Assembly (NCBI GenBank): GCA_021151685.1
Contig: JAGKWS010000030.1
Span: forward strand, 1 to 36,945
DNA: 36,945 nt
Direction: 5' to 3'
From: Chitinophagaceae bacterium
Lineage (GTDB): Bacteria > Bacteroidota > Bacteroidia > Chitinophagales > Chitinophagaceae
Shown here: one piece after another, positions 26,214 through 34,597 of the stretch
Layout of the letters: each line of letters starts with the position of its first letter
How positions within the stretch are numbered: the stretch's first letter is position 1
The notes under the pieces: generated by a model
Told to the model about the DNA's origin: nothing
The model's database searches: none
What the model saw: the letters and a program-made list of their open reading frames with translations, nothing else
Translations under genes and position numbers: made by a program

Positions 26214-29200
26214 CTGAAACGAATTCTCAAAATATCGGGTTATGGTTTTGGAACCATTTTGCTATTGTTGCTCACAGCCATAGCACTGATAAATTATTCC
26301 CCTTTTCAAACCTATCTGGCAGGCAAGGCCGCCGATATACTCTCGAAACAGCTCAAAACCAAAGTATCGGTAGGGCATGTGCACATCGGCTTGCTCAATA
26401 GTGTCGAGATTCAGGAGGTTTTTTTGCAAGACCAAACGGGCGATACCCTCGTCTATGCTGGTGGCATAGAAGCCCGCATCACCGACTGGTTCATCTTCAA
26501 AAAGAAACCCGTACTCCATTATCTGGGGGTGCGCAATACATATGTCCATCTGCACCGTCGCGATTCGGCTGTATGGAACTATGCATTTATCGAAGATGCC
26601 TTCAGTAGCCCGTCCCAATCGCCCAAAGACACCACTACCGGCAAACCCTTCGAATTCGACCTCGATAAAATTCAGTTGAAGGATGTACGGGTGTTCATGG
26701 ACGATGGTTGGGTAGGCGAGGACCTCCGGATAAAAATAGGCTACATGCTGGCCGATGCCAACAACATCAACACGGTAGATGAACTGATAAACCTCAATAA
26801 AATTGAGTTGAAGGAGTCGGGCATGATGGTGCGCGAGTACGATGGCCTCAGGCCGCCACACCTCAAACCCAAACATTCGCTCGCATTCGATAGCACTCCA
26901 TTCAACCCCGACCATTGGAAAGTAAAAGCCGACCAATTGCTGCTCGAGTCTTGTTTCTTCTCATATGACGATGGCGAAGATATCCCCGTTGCCGGTCATT
27001 TCGATGAAACCCACATGAACATTACCGGCATCAATATAGATGCTACCGGCATCAACATTGTGGGCGATACCATTACGGCCAAACTGCAAAACATGACAGC
27101 GGCCGAGCGTTGTGGTATCAATATTAAAAAAATGACATGCGATGTCTCGGTCTCGCCTATCGCATCCATATGCAGCAATTTGTATATGGAAACCAATCAT
27201 AGTATTCTCCGCGACTACTATGCCATGCACTACCGTCATTTCCCCGATTTTAATAATTATCTCGACAGTGTAACCATGGTGGCACAACTACGCGATGCCC
27301 GCGTAGATAAACGCGATGTAATGTTCTTTGCCCCACAGTTACAAGACTTCCCCGATATGGTACTCACCATAGATGGCCGTGGCAAGGGTACCGTTACAGA
27401 CCTCACTGCCAGCGATCTCAGTGTTACCGATGGCTTCTTTACCCTGAAGGGCAATTTGGCCATGCAGGGCCTGCCCGATATCAATTCCACACTCATAACC
27501 TTCCGCGATGGCGAGATAACCACCACCGGCAAGGGAATTGTACACTATGCCCCCGCCCTCAGAAACAATCCGGTCTTCTCCGCCGACAGTGTAAGCTACC
27601 TGAGGTTCAATGGTATATTTGAAGGGTATATCGAAAATTTTCGGGTAGCAGGTGCCTTCAAATCCAATCTCGGCGAAGCCGTTACCGACATCAGTCTCAT
27701 AATGCCCGGCTTCCACCCCGACTCTGCTACCTACTCCGGTTCCCTCAGTACCAGTCACCTGCAACTGGGCAAGGTATTACAACAGTCATTGTTGGGCGAT
27801 ATAACCACAGACCAAAAGGTATCCGGCCGTTCATTCAACCCCGACAATATGCAGATGCGGTTAGACGGGCTCATCAAAGAGTTTCAGGTAAACGGATACC
27901 GGTACCACAACATCATTACCGAAGGTACACTGGCCCGCCAGCAATTCGATGGTAGAGTTCTGGTAGACGATCCCAACCTCGCGCTCGACTTCGATGGACA
28001 CCTCAATTACTCGGGCAACGACCTCCGCATCAATGCCACCGCACACTTGCTGGCCTGCAACCTGCGTGCAGTGCGCCTCGTATCAGATAGCCTTACCGCA
28101 TCTGCCGACTTCTTTTTAAACTGTACCGGCAACAACATCGACAACTTCTTTGGCTCGGCCAAATTGTTCAATATAGACCTGCGCAGAAATGCCCACCGGC
28201 TCGATATAGACTCTGTCTATGTACTTTCAGAAGGCGATAGTGTCAACCGTGCACTCAAGGTAACCAGTGATGCCTTCAATGCCGACATCAATGGTCGTTA
28301 CAAGCTCAGCGAGTTGCCAGTGGCTGTGCAATACTACCTGTCTCAGTACATACCCAACTACGTGCGCCAGCCCGATACCAAATTGTCTGGTCAGCAGTTC
28401 GATTTTACACTCAACACACACGAGGTCGATAGCATTTTTGCCGTAGTGTTACCCATCGTCAGAGGGTTCGATGATGCCAAAGTGAAGGGCAGCTTCAACA
28501 CCACTGCCGGCACCATTTCGGTAGATGCATTTGTGCCGTGGGGCAAGGTGGGTTTACTGGAGCTAACCGGTGCCGAACTGGTAGGTGTTGGCGACCTCAA
28601 CCGGCTATCGCTCAATACCACAGTGGCCTTTGCATCGCTGGCCGATAGTGCCGTAAAAGGGGCTATGAGCCTCAATACCTCCGTTGCTAACGATTCCATT
28701 GGCTTTACACTCTCTACCATCTCGCCCGATCAGGAAAGCTCTGCATTGTTCAGTGGGCTCATCCGCGCGCACGAAGATACCCTTACCCTCACCACCGCTC
28801 CATCACAGTTCTACCTCAGCCGCGTAAAGTGGGACATTGCCGGCGGCAGCACCGTACAGTATTCCGATAAATACCTGTCGGTAGAAAGAGTACTGCTCAC
28901 CTCTGGCATCCAGCAGATATCCGTGTCTGGCACACCGGCCAATGGTGGCACTGTATTGCTGAATGCCCACAATCTGGATGTGGCTCACCTGGGTAACATA
29001 GCAGGTTTTGCCGGTTACCAGCCCGATGGCCGCATAGATGCCACCGTATCGGTAAACGATATGTTTGGCAACCTCAGGATAAATGCCAATGTACGGGCCA
29101 GCGGTGTAAAGCTGGGTAACGATACCGTGGGCAACATCAATATAGTTGGTTTTTACGACGAAAAACGGAAACTGATATCCATAGACCCGCAAACAGGTAT

Positions 29201-31046
29201 CTTTCGCAATAATGCTGCCGCCATGATATCCGGTACTGTCTCGCTCGATAGTGCCACCGGCCAGCGCATAGAGGGTACACTGCGGTTCCGCGATGCCCGT
29301 TTGGCATGGGGCGCCCCCTTCCTTGCCGGGCTTATGAGCAATCTCAAAGGCGATATCAATGGTTCTGTAGGCATTTCTGGCACTATACCCAAGCCGTCAA
29401 TAGATGGTGCCCTATCCCTCAGCGATGCCAGTCTCCGGTTCGACTATCTGGGCTGTACCTACAAAATACCCGTAGCCGCAGTAGGCATCAGCAATACCCG
29501 TATAGATTTTGGTCGCATTACCCTGTACGATGTTTTTGGCAACCCTGCCGTTATGTCGGGATACTTTGCGCACAATATGTTCAACCGCATGCGCATGCGG
29601 CTCAATTTTACCACGCCCAAATTCGAGGTAATGAACCTGACGCATGCCGAGAACGACTTATTTTATGGCAAACTCATTGCCGGTATGGATTCCTTTACCG
29701 TGCGCGGTCCGTTCAACAATGTGAAGCTGAACCTCTATGGGGGCAAGCCTGCAGCCAAGTCTACTATCTATATTCCTGCCAGCACCGGCAACTATACTGG
29801 TGGCTACAGCTACGTCACCTTCAAGTCTTATGGCGAGGTGCAGGAGGTAAAGAAAAAAGTAAAAGACAAGCTGTCCATCAATCTGGAGGCCGATCTGAAC
29901 CCACTGGCCGAGATACATATAGTCATGGACCCCGCCACCAACGACGAGATTGTGGCCACCGGTTCTGGTAACATACAGATGGATGTGCCACCCAACAACG
30001 ATATGCGCATGACGGGTACCTACACCATAGCAGATGGTACCTATACCCTTACCTTCCCACAACTGGCCTTACATAGGGTTTTTCGCCTGTCCAATGGTAG
30101 CACCATTGCCTTCAACGGGCCGTTTGCGTCTACCAATCTCGATGTAGATGCCATCTATTCCGTCAAAGCCCGCCTGTTCGACATCCTGAACGATGCCGAC
30201 AAGGCACTTCTGTCCGATAACGATAAAAGAGATGCACAAGTTATGCAGTTTGTAAATGTGATACTGCATATGAATGGGCCCATCTATAGCTCGCGCCTGT
30301 CGTTCGATCTCGATGTAGACGGTAAACAGTCCGGAGCATCTGTACCATACCAAAAATTGCAGCAAATCAACAAAGACGACCGCCGTAAGTCCGACCAGGT
30401 AGCAGGCCTCTTGCTCGTAGGGTCGTTCATACCCGAAGATGGGCCTTTTGGCTCCTCATTCGGTTCGTCGGCCTTGTCGGGTACGGTAAACAATGTGAGC
30501 CAAATGATATCGAACACGGCATCTACCGGGCTCACCAAAATAGTAAACAAATTGCTGGGCAACCGCAATGTGAATGTGGCGGTAAAATATACCAACTACA
30601 ACTTCAACGATGCCACCAATGTGGGGGGCAGCGTCAACCGAAACCAACTGAAACTTGGCGTTACCAAAAACTACCTCAACGACCGTCTGCTGGTATCGCT
30701 CGGCAGCACGTCCGACTGGGGTAAACCTGCCAATACCAATGCAGCCACCAGCGTCAATTTTGCCGGCGACTTCCGTCTGCAATACCTGCTATCCGGCACC
30801 AATGGTCTCCGCCTTAGTGCCTTCCAAACCAGCGATTTCGATGTGGTACAGAACAAAAACGTACAGCGCGTGGGTGCCGGTATAGGCTGGCGCCGCTCGT
30901 TCGACAACCTCGGCGAGTTCTTTGGTGGCAACAAATACCGCCAAAAACAAGCCACACTACAGCAAGCCCGCGAAGCCGCCGCCGCTGCCGACACCACAAC
31001 CAGGAAGGCAAATAAACCAGTGAAAGCAGGGAAAGGGAAAAAGTAG
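26214..31046 (+). CDS. tamB: TamB-like translocation and assembly module protein
   Basis: This AsmA-like/TamB protein of about 1,610 residues is anchored in the inner membrane and spans the periplasm. Such proteins move phospholipid toward, or help assemble proteins in, the outer membrane. It has an N-terminal membrane helix, a long beta-rich body, and a C-terminal DUF490 domain (about residues 1150-1490, including GTYTIADGTYTLTFPQLALH). The extreme C terminus is Lys/Ala-rich. The reading frame opens after a stop at 26205 and has no ATG, GTG or TTG before 26259. Starting at CTG 26214 gives a Lys-Arg start (KRILKISGYGFG) and a full-length helix, as TamB proteins have. Starting at TTG 26259 cuts into the helix and gives 1,595 residues. 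CTG is preferred here by inference. The gene follows atpG after a hairpin and probably has its own promoter. Confidence 0.9.
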   Translation: MKRILKISGYGFGTILLLLLTAIALINYSPFQTYLAGKAADILSKQLKTKVSVGHVHIGLLNSVEIQEVFLQDQTGDTLVYAGGIEARITDWFIFKKKPVLHYLGVRNTYVHLHRRDSAVWNYAFIEDAFSSPSQSPKDTTTGKPFEFDLDKIQLKDVRVFMDDGWVGEDLRIKIGYMLADANNINTVDELINLNKIELKESGMMVREYDGLRPPHLKPKHSLAFDSTPFNPDHWKVKADQLLLESCFFSYDDGEDIPVAGHFDETHMNITGINIDATGINIVGDTITAKLQNMTAAERCGINIKKMTCDVSVSPIASICSNLYMETNHSILRDYYAMHYRHFPDFNNYLDSVTMVAQLRDARVDKRDVMFFAPQLQDFPDMVLTIDGRGKGTVTDLTASDLSVTDGFFTLKGNLAMQGLPDINSTLITFRDGEITTTGKGIVHYAPALRNNPVFSADSVSYLRFNGIFEGYIENFRVAGAFKSNLGEAVTDISLIMPGFHPDSATYSGSLSTSHLQLGKVLQQSLLGDITTDQKVSGRSFNPDNMQMRLDGLIKEFQVNGYRYHNIITEGTLARQQFDGRVLVDDPNLALDFDGHLNYSGNDLRINATAHLLACNLRAVRLVSDSLTASADFFLNCTGNNIDNFFGSAKLFNIDLRRNAHRLDIDSVYVLSEGDSVNRALKVTSDAFNADINGRYKLSELPVAVQYYLSQYIPNYVRQPDTKLSGQQFDFTLNTHEVDSIFAVVLPIVRGFDDAKVKGSFNTTAGTISVDAFVPWGKVGLLELTGAELVGVGDLNRLSLNTTVAFASLADSAVKGAMSLNTSVANDSIGFTLSTISPDQESSALFSGLIRAHEDTLTLTTAPSQFYLSRVKWDIAGGSTVQYSDKYLSVERVLLTSGIQQISVSGTPANGGTVLLNAHNLDVAHLGNIAGFAGYQPDGRIDATVSVNDMFGNLRINANVRASGVKLGNDTVGNINIVGFYDEKRKLISIDPQTGIFRNNAAAMISGTVSLDSATGQRIEGTLRFRDARLAWGAPFLAGLMSNLKGDINGSVGISGTIPKPSIDGALSLSDASLRFDYLGCTYKIPVAAVGISNTRIDFGRITLYDVFGNPAVMSGYFAHNMFNRMRMRLNFTTPKFEVMNLTHAENDLFYGKLIAGMDSFTVRGPFNNVKLNLYGGKPAAKSTIYIPASTGNYTGGYSYVTFKSYGEVQEVKKKVKDKLSINLEADLNPLAEIHIVMDPATNDEIVATGSGNIQMDVPPNNDMRMTGTYTIADGTYTLTFPQLALHRVFRLSNGSTIAFNGPFASTNLDVDAIYSVKARLFDILNDADKALLSDNDKRDAQVMQFVNVILHMNGPIYSSRLSFDLDVDGKQSGASVPYQKLQQINKDDRRKSDQVAGLLLVGSFIPEDGPFGSSFGSSALSGTVNNVSQMISNTASTGLTKIVNKLLGNRNVNVAVKYTNYNFNDATNVGGSVNRNQLKLGVTKNYLNDRLLVSLGSTSDWGKPANTNAATSVNFAGDFRLQYLLSGTNGLRLSAFQTSDFDVVQNKNVQRVGAGIGWRRSFDNLGEFFGGNKYRQKQATLQQAREAAAAADTTTRKANKPVKAGKGKK

Positions 31047-31622
31047 GTTGGGCATTTTCATCACATGTGGGTATAGGTTAAGCTACTTGATTTATCTGTA
31101 AACTAAACTCAAGTTATATATGACAATGCCGTGCCGGTTGTACATCTACAATACATGTCATTGCGCCGTTAGGTGCAAACGGTCTGCAGCCAAATGATTT
31201 TAATAACTATGCCCCTGCGGGGGCTACCCTTTGTATCAGCAAGACTCCACTGATGCTGGCGTTAGCAAAGCACTCCCGTGTCAGATATAGATCGCCCGGT
31301 TACAAACCAGGCGAGGCCACCATCAACAACCCAATCTCATATATCCTTAGCATCAAGGTTCAAAACTAACTTTGTTCAAATCTCACCCGGTTCTCTTACA
31401 CCCAATATAGGCATTTGGGGAGTTTTTACCCCTTGTATCTTTTAGGTTCTCCCTGCTGATATTAACCAATAGTCATGGTTATTATTTTTTTTGTTTTCTA
31501 TCCCTAAAAGTACTCTTCTATCCCAATAATCATATGTCATTATATCAGTCATTTACCTTCATGCTCACACAAAAAGCAGGAAGCCGAAAATGCTATCAAG
31601 AGTAGGCACTAACAAATATATC
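31047..31622. other. Gene-free region between tamB and the lectin genes
   Basis: No gene is supported in these 576 bp. It holds a GC hairpin (GCCCC-TGCG-GGGGC near 31211-31224), an open frame of about 83 codons without a proper start (about 31122-31370), a promoter-like TAACTTTG at 31367-31374, and the lectin leader copy at 31575-31608. Confidence 0.55.
31575..31608 (+). repeat. Lectin leader repeat, copy 1
   Basis: AGCAGGAAGCCGAAAATG followed by a short variable part and AGAGTAGGCA matches 32155-32188 at about 30 of 34 positions without gaps. It ends 14 bp before the ATG of the first lectin gene. It is a candidate shared regulatory leader. Confidence 0.75.
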
Positions 31623-32081
31623 ATGAAATATAAAGAATTTTTGAGTGCGATCGCAATCACATTGCTTGCCACAGGTGTGGCCTCTGCACAAAAAACAGAG
31701 CTTAAAACAGGAGAAATATTAAGGCGTGGCGAACAATTGCAATCCAAAAGTGGGAATTATGTTTTTGCCGCCCATACGGGTGCCAATGGTGGGCAATTTT
31801 GTAGTTATACTGCAAAGAATGGCAAAATTCAATCTTACCTGCCGTTTACCTGCTTCGGCCATACCAACAAAGGCAATGTAAGACTCGAACTCTGGAACGA
31901 TGGAAACCTCGTTGTTCTGAATGAAAAAAATGAAGTGACATGGGCTTCAAGTACCACACCAGCTGGCGACCCAAGGTTTAAGGATGCCAATATAAAGCCG
32001 GTAAAACTGATGGTAGGAGATGATGGTATAATAGGGCTATACGCTGCTTCTGGCGAAAGGGTGTGGTTTCACAAAAAGTAA
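31623..32081 (+). CDS. Secreted bulb-type (B-lectin-like) protein
   Basis: The 152-residue protein has a clear signal peptide (MKYKEFLSAIAITLLATG, cleavage likely after SA at 22). The mature part resembles the beta-prism II fold of bulb-type mannose lectins: ILRRGEQLQSKSGNYVF (32-48), the repeat core LELWNDGNLVVL (88-99) ahead of EVTWAS, and a second weaker copy LMVGDDGIIGLY ending in ERVWFHKK. The mannose-binding signature QxDxNxVxY keeps Asp93, Asn95 and Val97, but not the Gln or Tyr, so sugar binding is uncertain. An in-frame ATG at 31590 would add 11 residues ahead of the signal peptide and is less likely. It is followed after about 120 bp by a second lectin gene with the same leader, suggesting joint control. 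It is probably exported to the periplasm or medium. Confidence 0.75.
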   Translation: MKYKEFLSAIAITLLATGVASAQKTELKTGEILRRGEQLQSKSGNYVFAAHTGANGGQFCSYTAKNGKIQSYLPFTCFGHTNKGNVRLELWNDGNLVVLNEKNEVTWASSTTPAGDPRFKDANIKPVKLMVGDDGIIGLYAASGERVWFHKK

Positions 32082-32154
32082 ACTTTGGTAGCTACAAAGG
32101 TGTGCTACAGGCAGTTTCACAAAAAAGTCTGAATCATATTCATCTACAACATAC

Positions 32155-32188
32155 AGCAGGAAGCCGAAAATGTTACATAGAGTAGGCA
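32155..32188 (+). repeat. Lectin leader repeat, copy 2
   Basis: This copy matches 31575-31608 and ends 15 bp before the ricin-type lectin ATG. Its internal ATG (32170) opens a 30-codon frame overlapping, but out of frame with, the lectin gene. The corresponding ATG in copy 1 is in frame, so the conservation is of nucleic acid rather than peptide. Confidence 0.75.
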
Positions 32189-32203
32189 AATACACAAGCA
32201 AAA

Positions 32204-32770
32204 ATGAAAAAACTGAAGAACGTAATTTTACTCACTTTTCTTGGGCTCAGTTTACATGCTAATGCGCAGGAAAGAGGACATTCTTTTACCCCCAACTACA
32301 AAGGTTGGTATTATTTGAGAACACAATTCACCGGTGATGATCTGTCGCTGGAAAGTAATGGTGCCGCAAGCCCTACCATGAATGGGGGCTCGTTTATGTC
32401 TTCTCAAAAAGGTGCTACGGGCACCATGTGGAAGTTCGTTCCGGATGAACAGAACAAGGGATGGTATCGCTTAAAATCCCGAGATCAGGGAGATGGAAAA
32501 TGTCTGGAAGGTAACGGAAAGGACAGTCCTTTTAAAGGTGGTGCAGCATTTATGGACGATTGCAAGAATGTCACCGGTCAATTATGGAGACTGGATCTGG
32601 TAAGCTCTAAAGATGGCAACCATATTTACAGGTTGCGCACTAAGGCCGGCGCAAATAGTTTATCGCTGGAAGGTAACAAGCCCGGTAGTTCAAGCAACGG
32701 TGGCAATGCATTTATGGACAATGATCAGAATGTATCTGGCCAAATGTGGAGACTTGTACCCGTGAATTAA
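32204..32770 (+). CDS. Secreted ricin-type beta-trefoil lectin
   Basis: The 188-residue protein carries a signal peptide (MKKLKNVILLTFLGLSLHANA, cleavage likely after residue 21). The mature protein is a single beta-trefoil of three repeats of about 53 residues. Each starts with a WYYLR/WYRLK/YRLRT strand (35, 87, 142), has a LESNG/LEGNG/LEGNK turn (49, 101, 155), and ends with a QxW-type motif (TMW at 74-76, QLW at 126-128, QMW at 180-182). The match to ricin-type CBM13 lectins is good, and carbohydrate binding is likely. It is unrelated in fold to the preceding bulb-type lectin, yet shares its leader. No catalytic domain is attached. It is probably secreted to the periplasm or outside, with no lipobox and no T9SS tail. 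Confidence 0.85.
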   Translation: MKKLKNVILLTFLGLSLHANAQERGHSFTPNYKGWYYLRTQFTGDDLSLESNGAASPTMNGGSFMSSQKGATGTMWKFVPDEQNKGWYRLKSRDQGDGKCLEGNGKDSPFKGGAAFMDDCKNVTGQLWRLDLVSSKDGNHIYRLRTKAGANSLSLEGNKPGSSSNGGNAFMDNDQNVSGQMWRLVPVN

Positions 32771-33226
32771 AGCATATAACAAGCAATCTGAATTTCGCAG
32801 GATAGGAATCTATGAGACAGTGCAGGTATGGTGGCAAATTGGATGTTTGCCAATATGCCTGAACTGTCTCTTTCAGGTATATATACCCCTTTTGCTCTGG
32901 CATTGTCGTTCCCCAGGTATTGTTGTTCCAGATTCATCCAACCTGCGCACCCGTAACAGATGTTTAATAACAATGTGGCAATTTTCAAGACCGCTGTTAT
33001 ATAAAATGTTCCGAAGAGCATCCGGAACCAATAATAGATACCCGTTCTGCGAACGGTATTATGAGTATTGCAGTTACGATATAGAAAGAGAGTTTTCATC
33101 TGATCGAAGCTTTTCGCTTCGTCCTCATACAGGCAAGCGTCGCTTGCGTCAGTTTGCGTCTCCCCCCAATTTTCTGCAAGTCTTTTCAACTTGCGCCAAA
33201 TGTAAAACGTAATAAAAACCGCACAG
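32771..33226. other. Gene-free region with three hairpins
   Basis: Overlapping open frames occur on both strands (32820-33212 + and 32767-33189 -), but neither product has a recognisable domain or a convincing start. The right part holds three successive small palindromes (33105-33121, 33133-33147, 33176-33194) that look like an intergenic repeat element. Confidence 0.5.
33105..33194. repeat. Cluster of three short hairpins
   Basis: CGAAGC-TTTTC-GCTTCG, GCAAGC-GTC-GCTTGC and GCAAGT-CTTTTCA-ACTTGC follow each other within 90 bp, with TTGCGTC duplicated between the second and third. This is a candidate REP-like or MITE-like element. Confidence 0.5.
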
Positions 33227-34090
33227 CTACTTTCCCGCCATCTTCTGATAATAGTCGGCCAAGCCCTGTATGGGGCTTTTTTCTACCTTACCCAGTTCCA
33301 GTTCGTACTGGTCGCACAGGTTTTCTATCACATCGCGAAAGTGCCATGCCACCGAGCCCGTAAAGTACAGCGGATGTTTCCACGCCTGCCGGTACTTCAA
33401 TATACTATTACGGAAGAAGTCGTTCAGGCAATCTTCCAGTATGTTCTCTACCATGTAGTGGCCGCGCAGGTCCTTTAGCATGGGGGTGAACGATGCCAGA
33501 TATCGGTTGGGGTAGGGGTCTTGGTACAACTGATTCACAATGGCCTTCATATCCTTCCCAAACCGCATTTCAAAACCCGTTTTCAGCTCGGCATCAAACG
33601 TGCCATAGGCATAGTACTGCAGTATGCGCTTACCCATGTGGTTGCCACTGCCCTCATCGCCCGCCAGATACCCCAGCGAGGGCTGCTGCTCGCGTATGCG
33701 TTTACCATCGTAGTAGCAAGACGAACTACCCGTACCCAGTATACTCACAATGCCCTTACCATCGGCACACAGGGCTATGGCCGCACCCGCAAGATCGGTA
33801 GCTACCTTCACATCGGCAACATTAAAATGGCTTTTCAATACAGTCGTTACCAGCTTCTGTTTCTCGGGGTTAGAGGTACCTGCACCATAAAAGTGAATAC
33901 TGTCCGGCAAGTCCTTTTTTTCGTTCCATGGCAGTTCAGCAGCCAGTATGCCAGCTATCACCTCTGCGGTTTGCATTCGGGGGTTTATTCCCTGTGTCAG
34001 AAAGTGTTTTGGCTTTTTCCCCTTTCTTATGTAACACCAGTCTGTTTTGGTAGATCCGCTGTCTGCTACTATGTAAGATGCCATACCCAT
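33227..34090 (-). CDS. BadF/BadG/BcrA/BcrD family ATPase, N-acetylglucosamine kinase-like
   Basis: The 287-residue protein has the ASKHA sugar-kinase/ATPase fold. Phosphate-1 motif DSGSTKTDW is at residues 10-18, the likely catalytic Asp is in VATDLAGAA (Asp99), phosphate-2 is ILGTGSSSCYYDG at 117-129, and the adenosine/sugar motif is GDEGSGN at 144-150. Single-domain members with this layout are usually N-acetylglucosamine kinase-like enzymes that phosphorylate amino sugars recovered from peptidoglycan or chitin; the substrate here is inference. A start at Met3 (MASYIVAD) is as likely as Met1. It is alone on the reverse strand between two gene-free regions, so no operon context helps. Confidence 0.9.
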   Translation of the reverse strand: MGMASYIVADSGSTKTDWCYIRKGKKPKHFLTQGINPRMQTAEVIAGILAAELPWNEKKDLPDSIHFYGAGTSNPEKQKLVTTVLKSHFNVADVKVATDLAGAAIALCADGKGIVSILGTGSSSCYYDGKRIREQQPSLGYLAGDEGSGNHMGKRILQYYAYGTFDAELKTGFEMRFGKDMKAIVNQLYQDPYPNRYLASFTPMLKDLRGHYMVENILEDCLNDFFRNSILKYRQAWKHPLYFTGSVAWHFRDVIENLCDQYELELGKVEKSPIQGLADYYQKMAGK

Positions 34091-34277
34091 GTTATTGTAC
34101 TGTAAATATGCAATTTTCTACAGGATATTCCTAATTGAAAAAAATAATCATAAAACACACAAAACGCCCATTGGTACGGTATTTGATGTGTTTATGTGCA
34201 GCTTTTAATGTTTTGTATATTTTTAAAATTATGTGAAAAAGCACCCAAGATTATGCAACAGCTTATCGTCTTATTAT

Positions 34278-34353
34278 GTGAGTGGTTAGTTTTAAGCAGT
34301 AAAAGGGGCCCCTTTTCTAACATTACAGCACCCACTCACAGTAGCTCTTTTTT
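34278..34353 (+). other. Nested inverted repeat with T-run
   Basis: GTGAGTGG (34278-34285) pairs with CCACTCAC (34332-34339), GTTAG (34285-34289) can pair with CTAAC (34317-34321), and AAAAGGGGCCCCTTTT (34301-34316) is a perfect palindrome at the centre. A run of seven Ts lies at about 34347-34353. It could be a terminator, attenuator or structured RNA. Confidence 0.5.
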
Positions 34354-34387
34354 TGTGTATAACTTTTTCAATTACAGATCAGTATTT

Positions 34388-34460
34388 CTATAAACCGAAA
34401 TTGACTACAAACCCCAATGTATTTATGACTATAAACCTTGCTAAACAGCCCCTGTAAACC
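34388..34460 (+). promoter_or_regulatory. Four CTRYAAACC direct repeats
   Basis: CTATAAACC (34388), CTACAAACC (34405), CTATAAACC (34429) and CTGTAAACC (34452) are spaced 17, 24 and 23 bp apart. The middle two extend to TGACTAYAAACC. They may be operator or activator sites about 140-210 bp upstream of the sigma factor gene. Confidence 0.45.
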
Positions 34461-34597
34461 CTATTATTCTAAAAAGAAAGGAGGCAGACTGCCTACAGTA
34501 GCTGCAGCCCAAACGGTGCGAAGATGCACTATATAAAAAATGACGAAATGAATTGTTAGAAACATGTACTTTCAATAACAGACACACTGTGCGCATC

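Larger units (their letters stand above)
34091..34597. other. Long gene-free region ahead of the ECF sigma gene
   Basis: These 507 bp hold no credible gene. They contain a nested palindromic structure (34278-34339) followed by a T-run, four short direct repeats (34388-34460), and a 13-bp hyphenated palindrome (34482-34494). They probably contain the control region of the sigma factor operon. Confidence 0.6.

Noticed and set aside
31350..31374. Possible tRNA T-arm (GGTTCAAAAC)
   Set aside because: No acceptor stem, anticodon arm or CCA-like end can be built around it.
31590..31622. Upstream ATG of the first lectin as the true start
   Set aside because: It would put 11 residues before a normal signal peptide, and it lies inside the leader repeat that is non-coding for the second lectin.
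32767..33189. 140-codon reverse-strand open frame
   Set aside because: No domain, signal or convincing start, and it overlaps another open frame and the hairpin cluster. Kept only as part of the gene-free region.
32820..33212. 130-codon forward open frame after the ricin lectin
   Set aside because: Composition and sequence look random, there is no family match, and it covers the hairpins.
34196..34393. 65-codon forward open frame
   Set aside because: It runs through the nested palindrome and T-run and encodes no recognisable domain.
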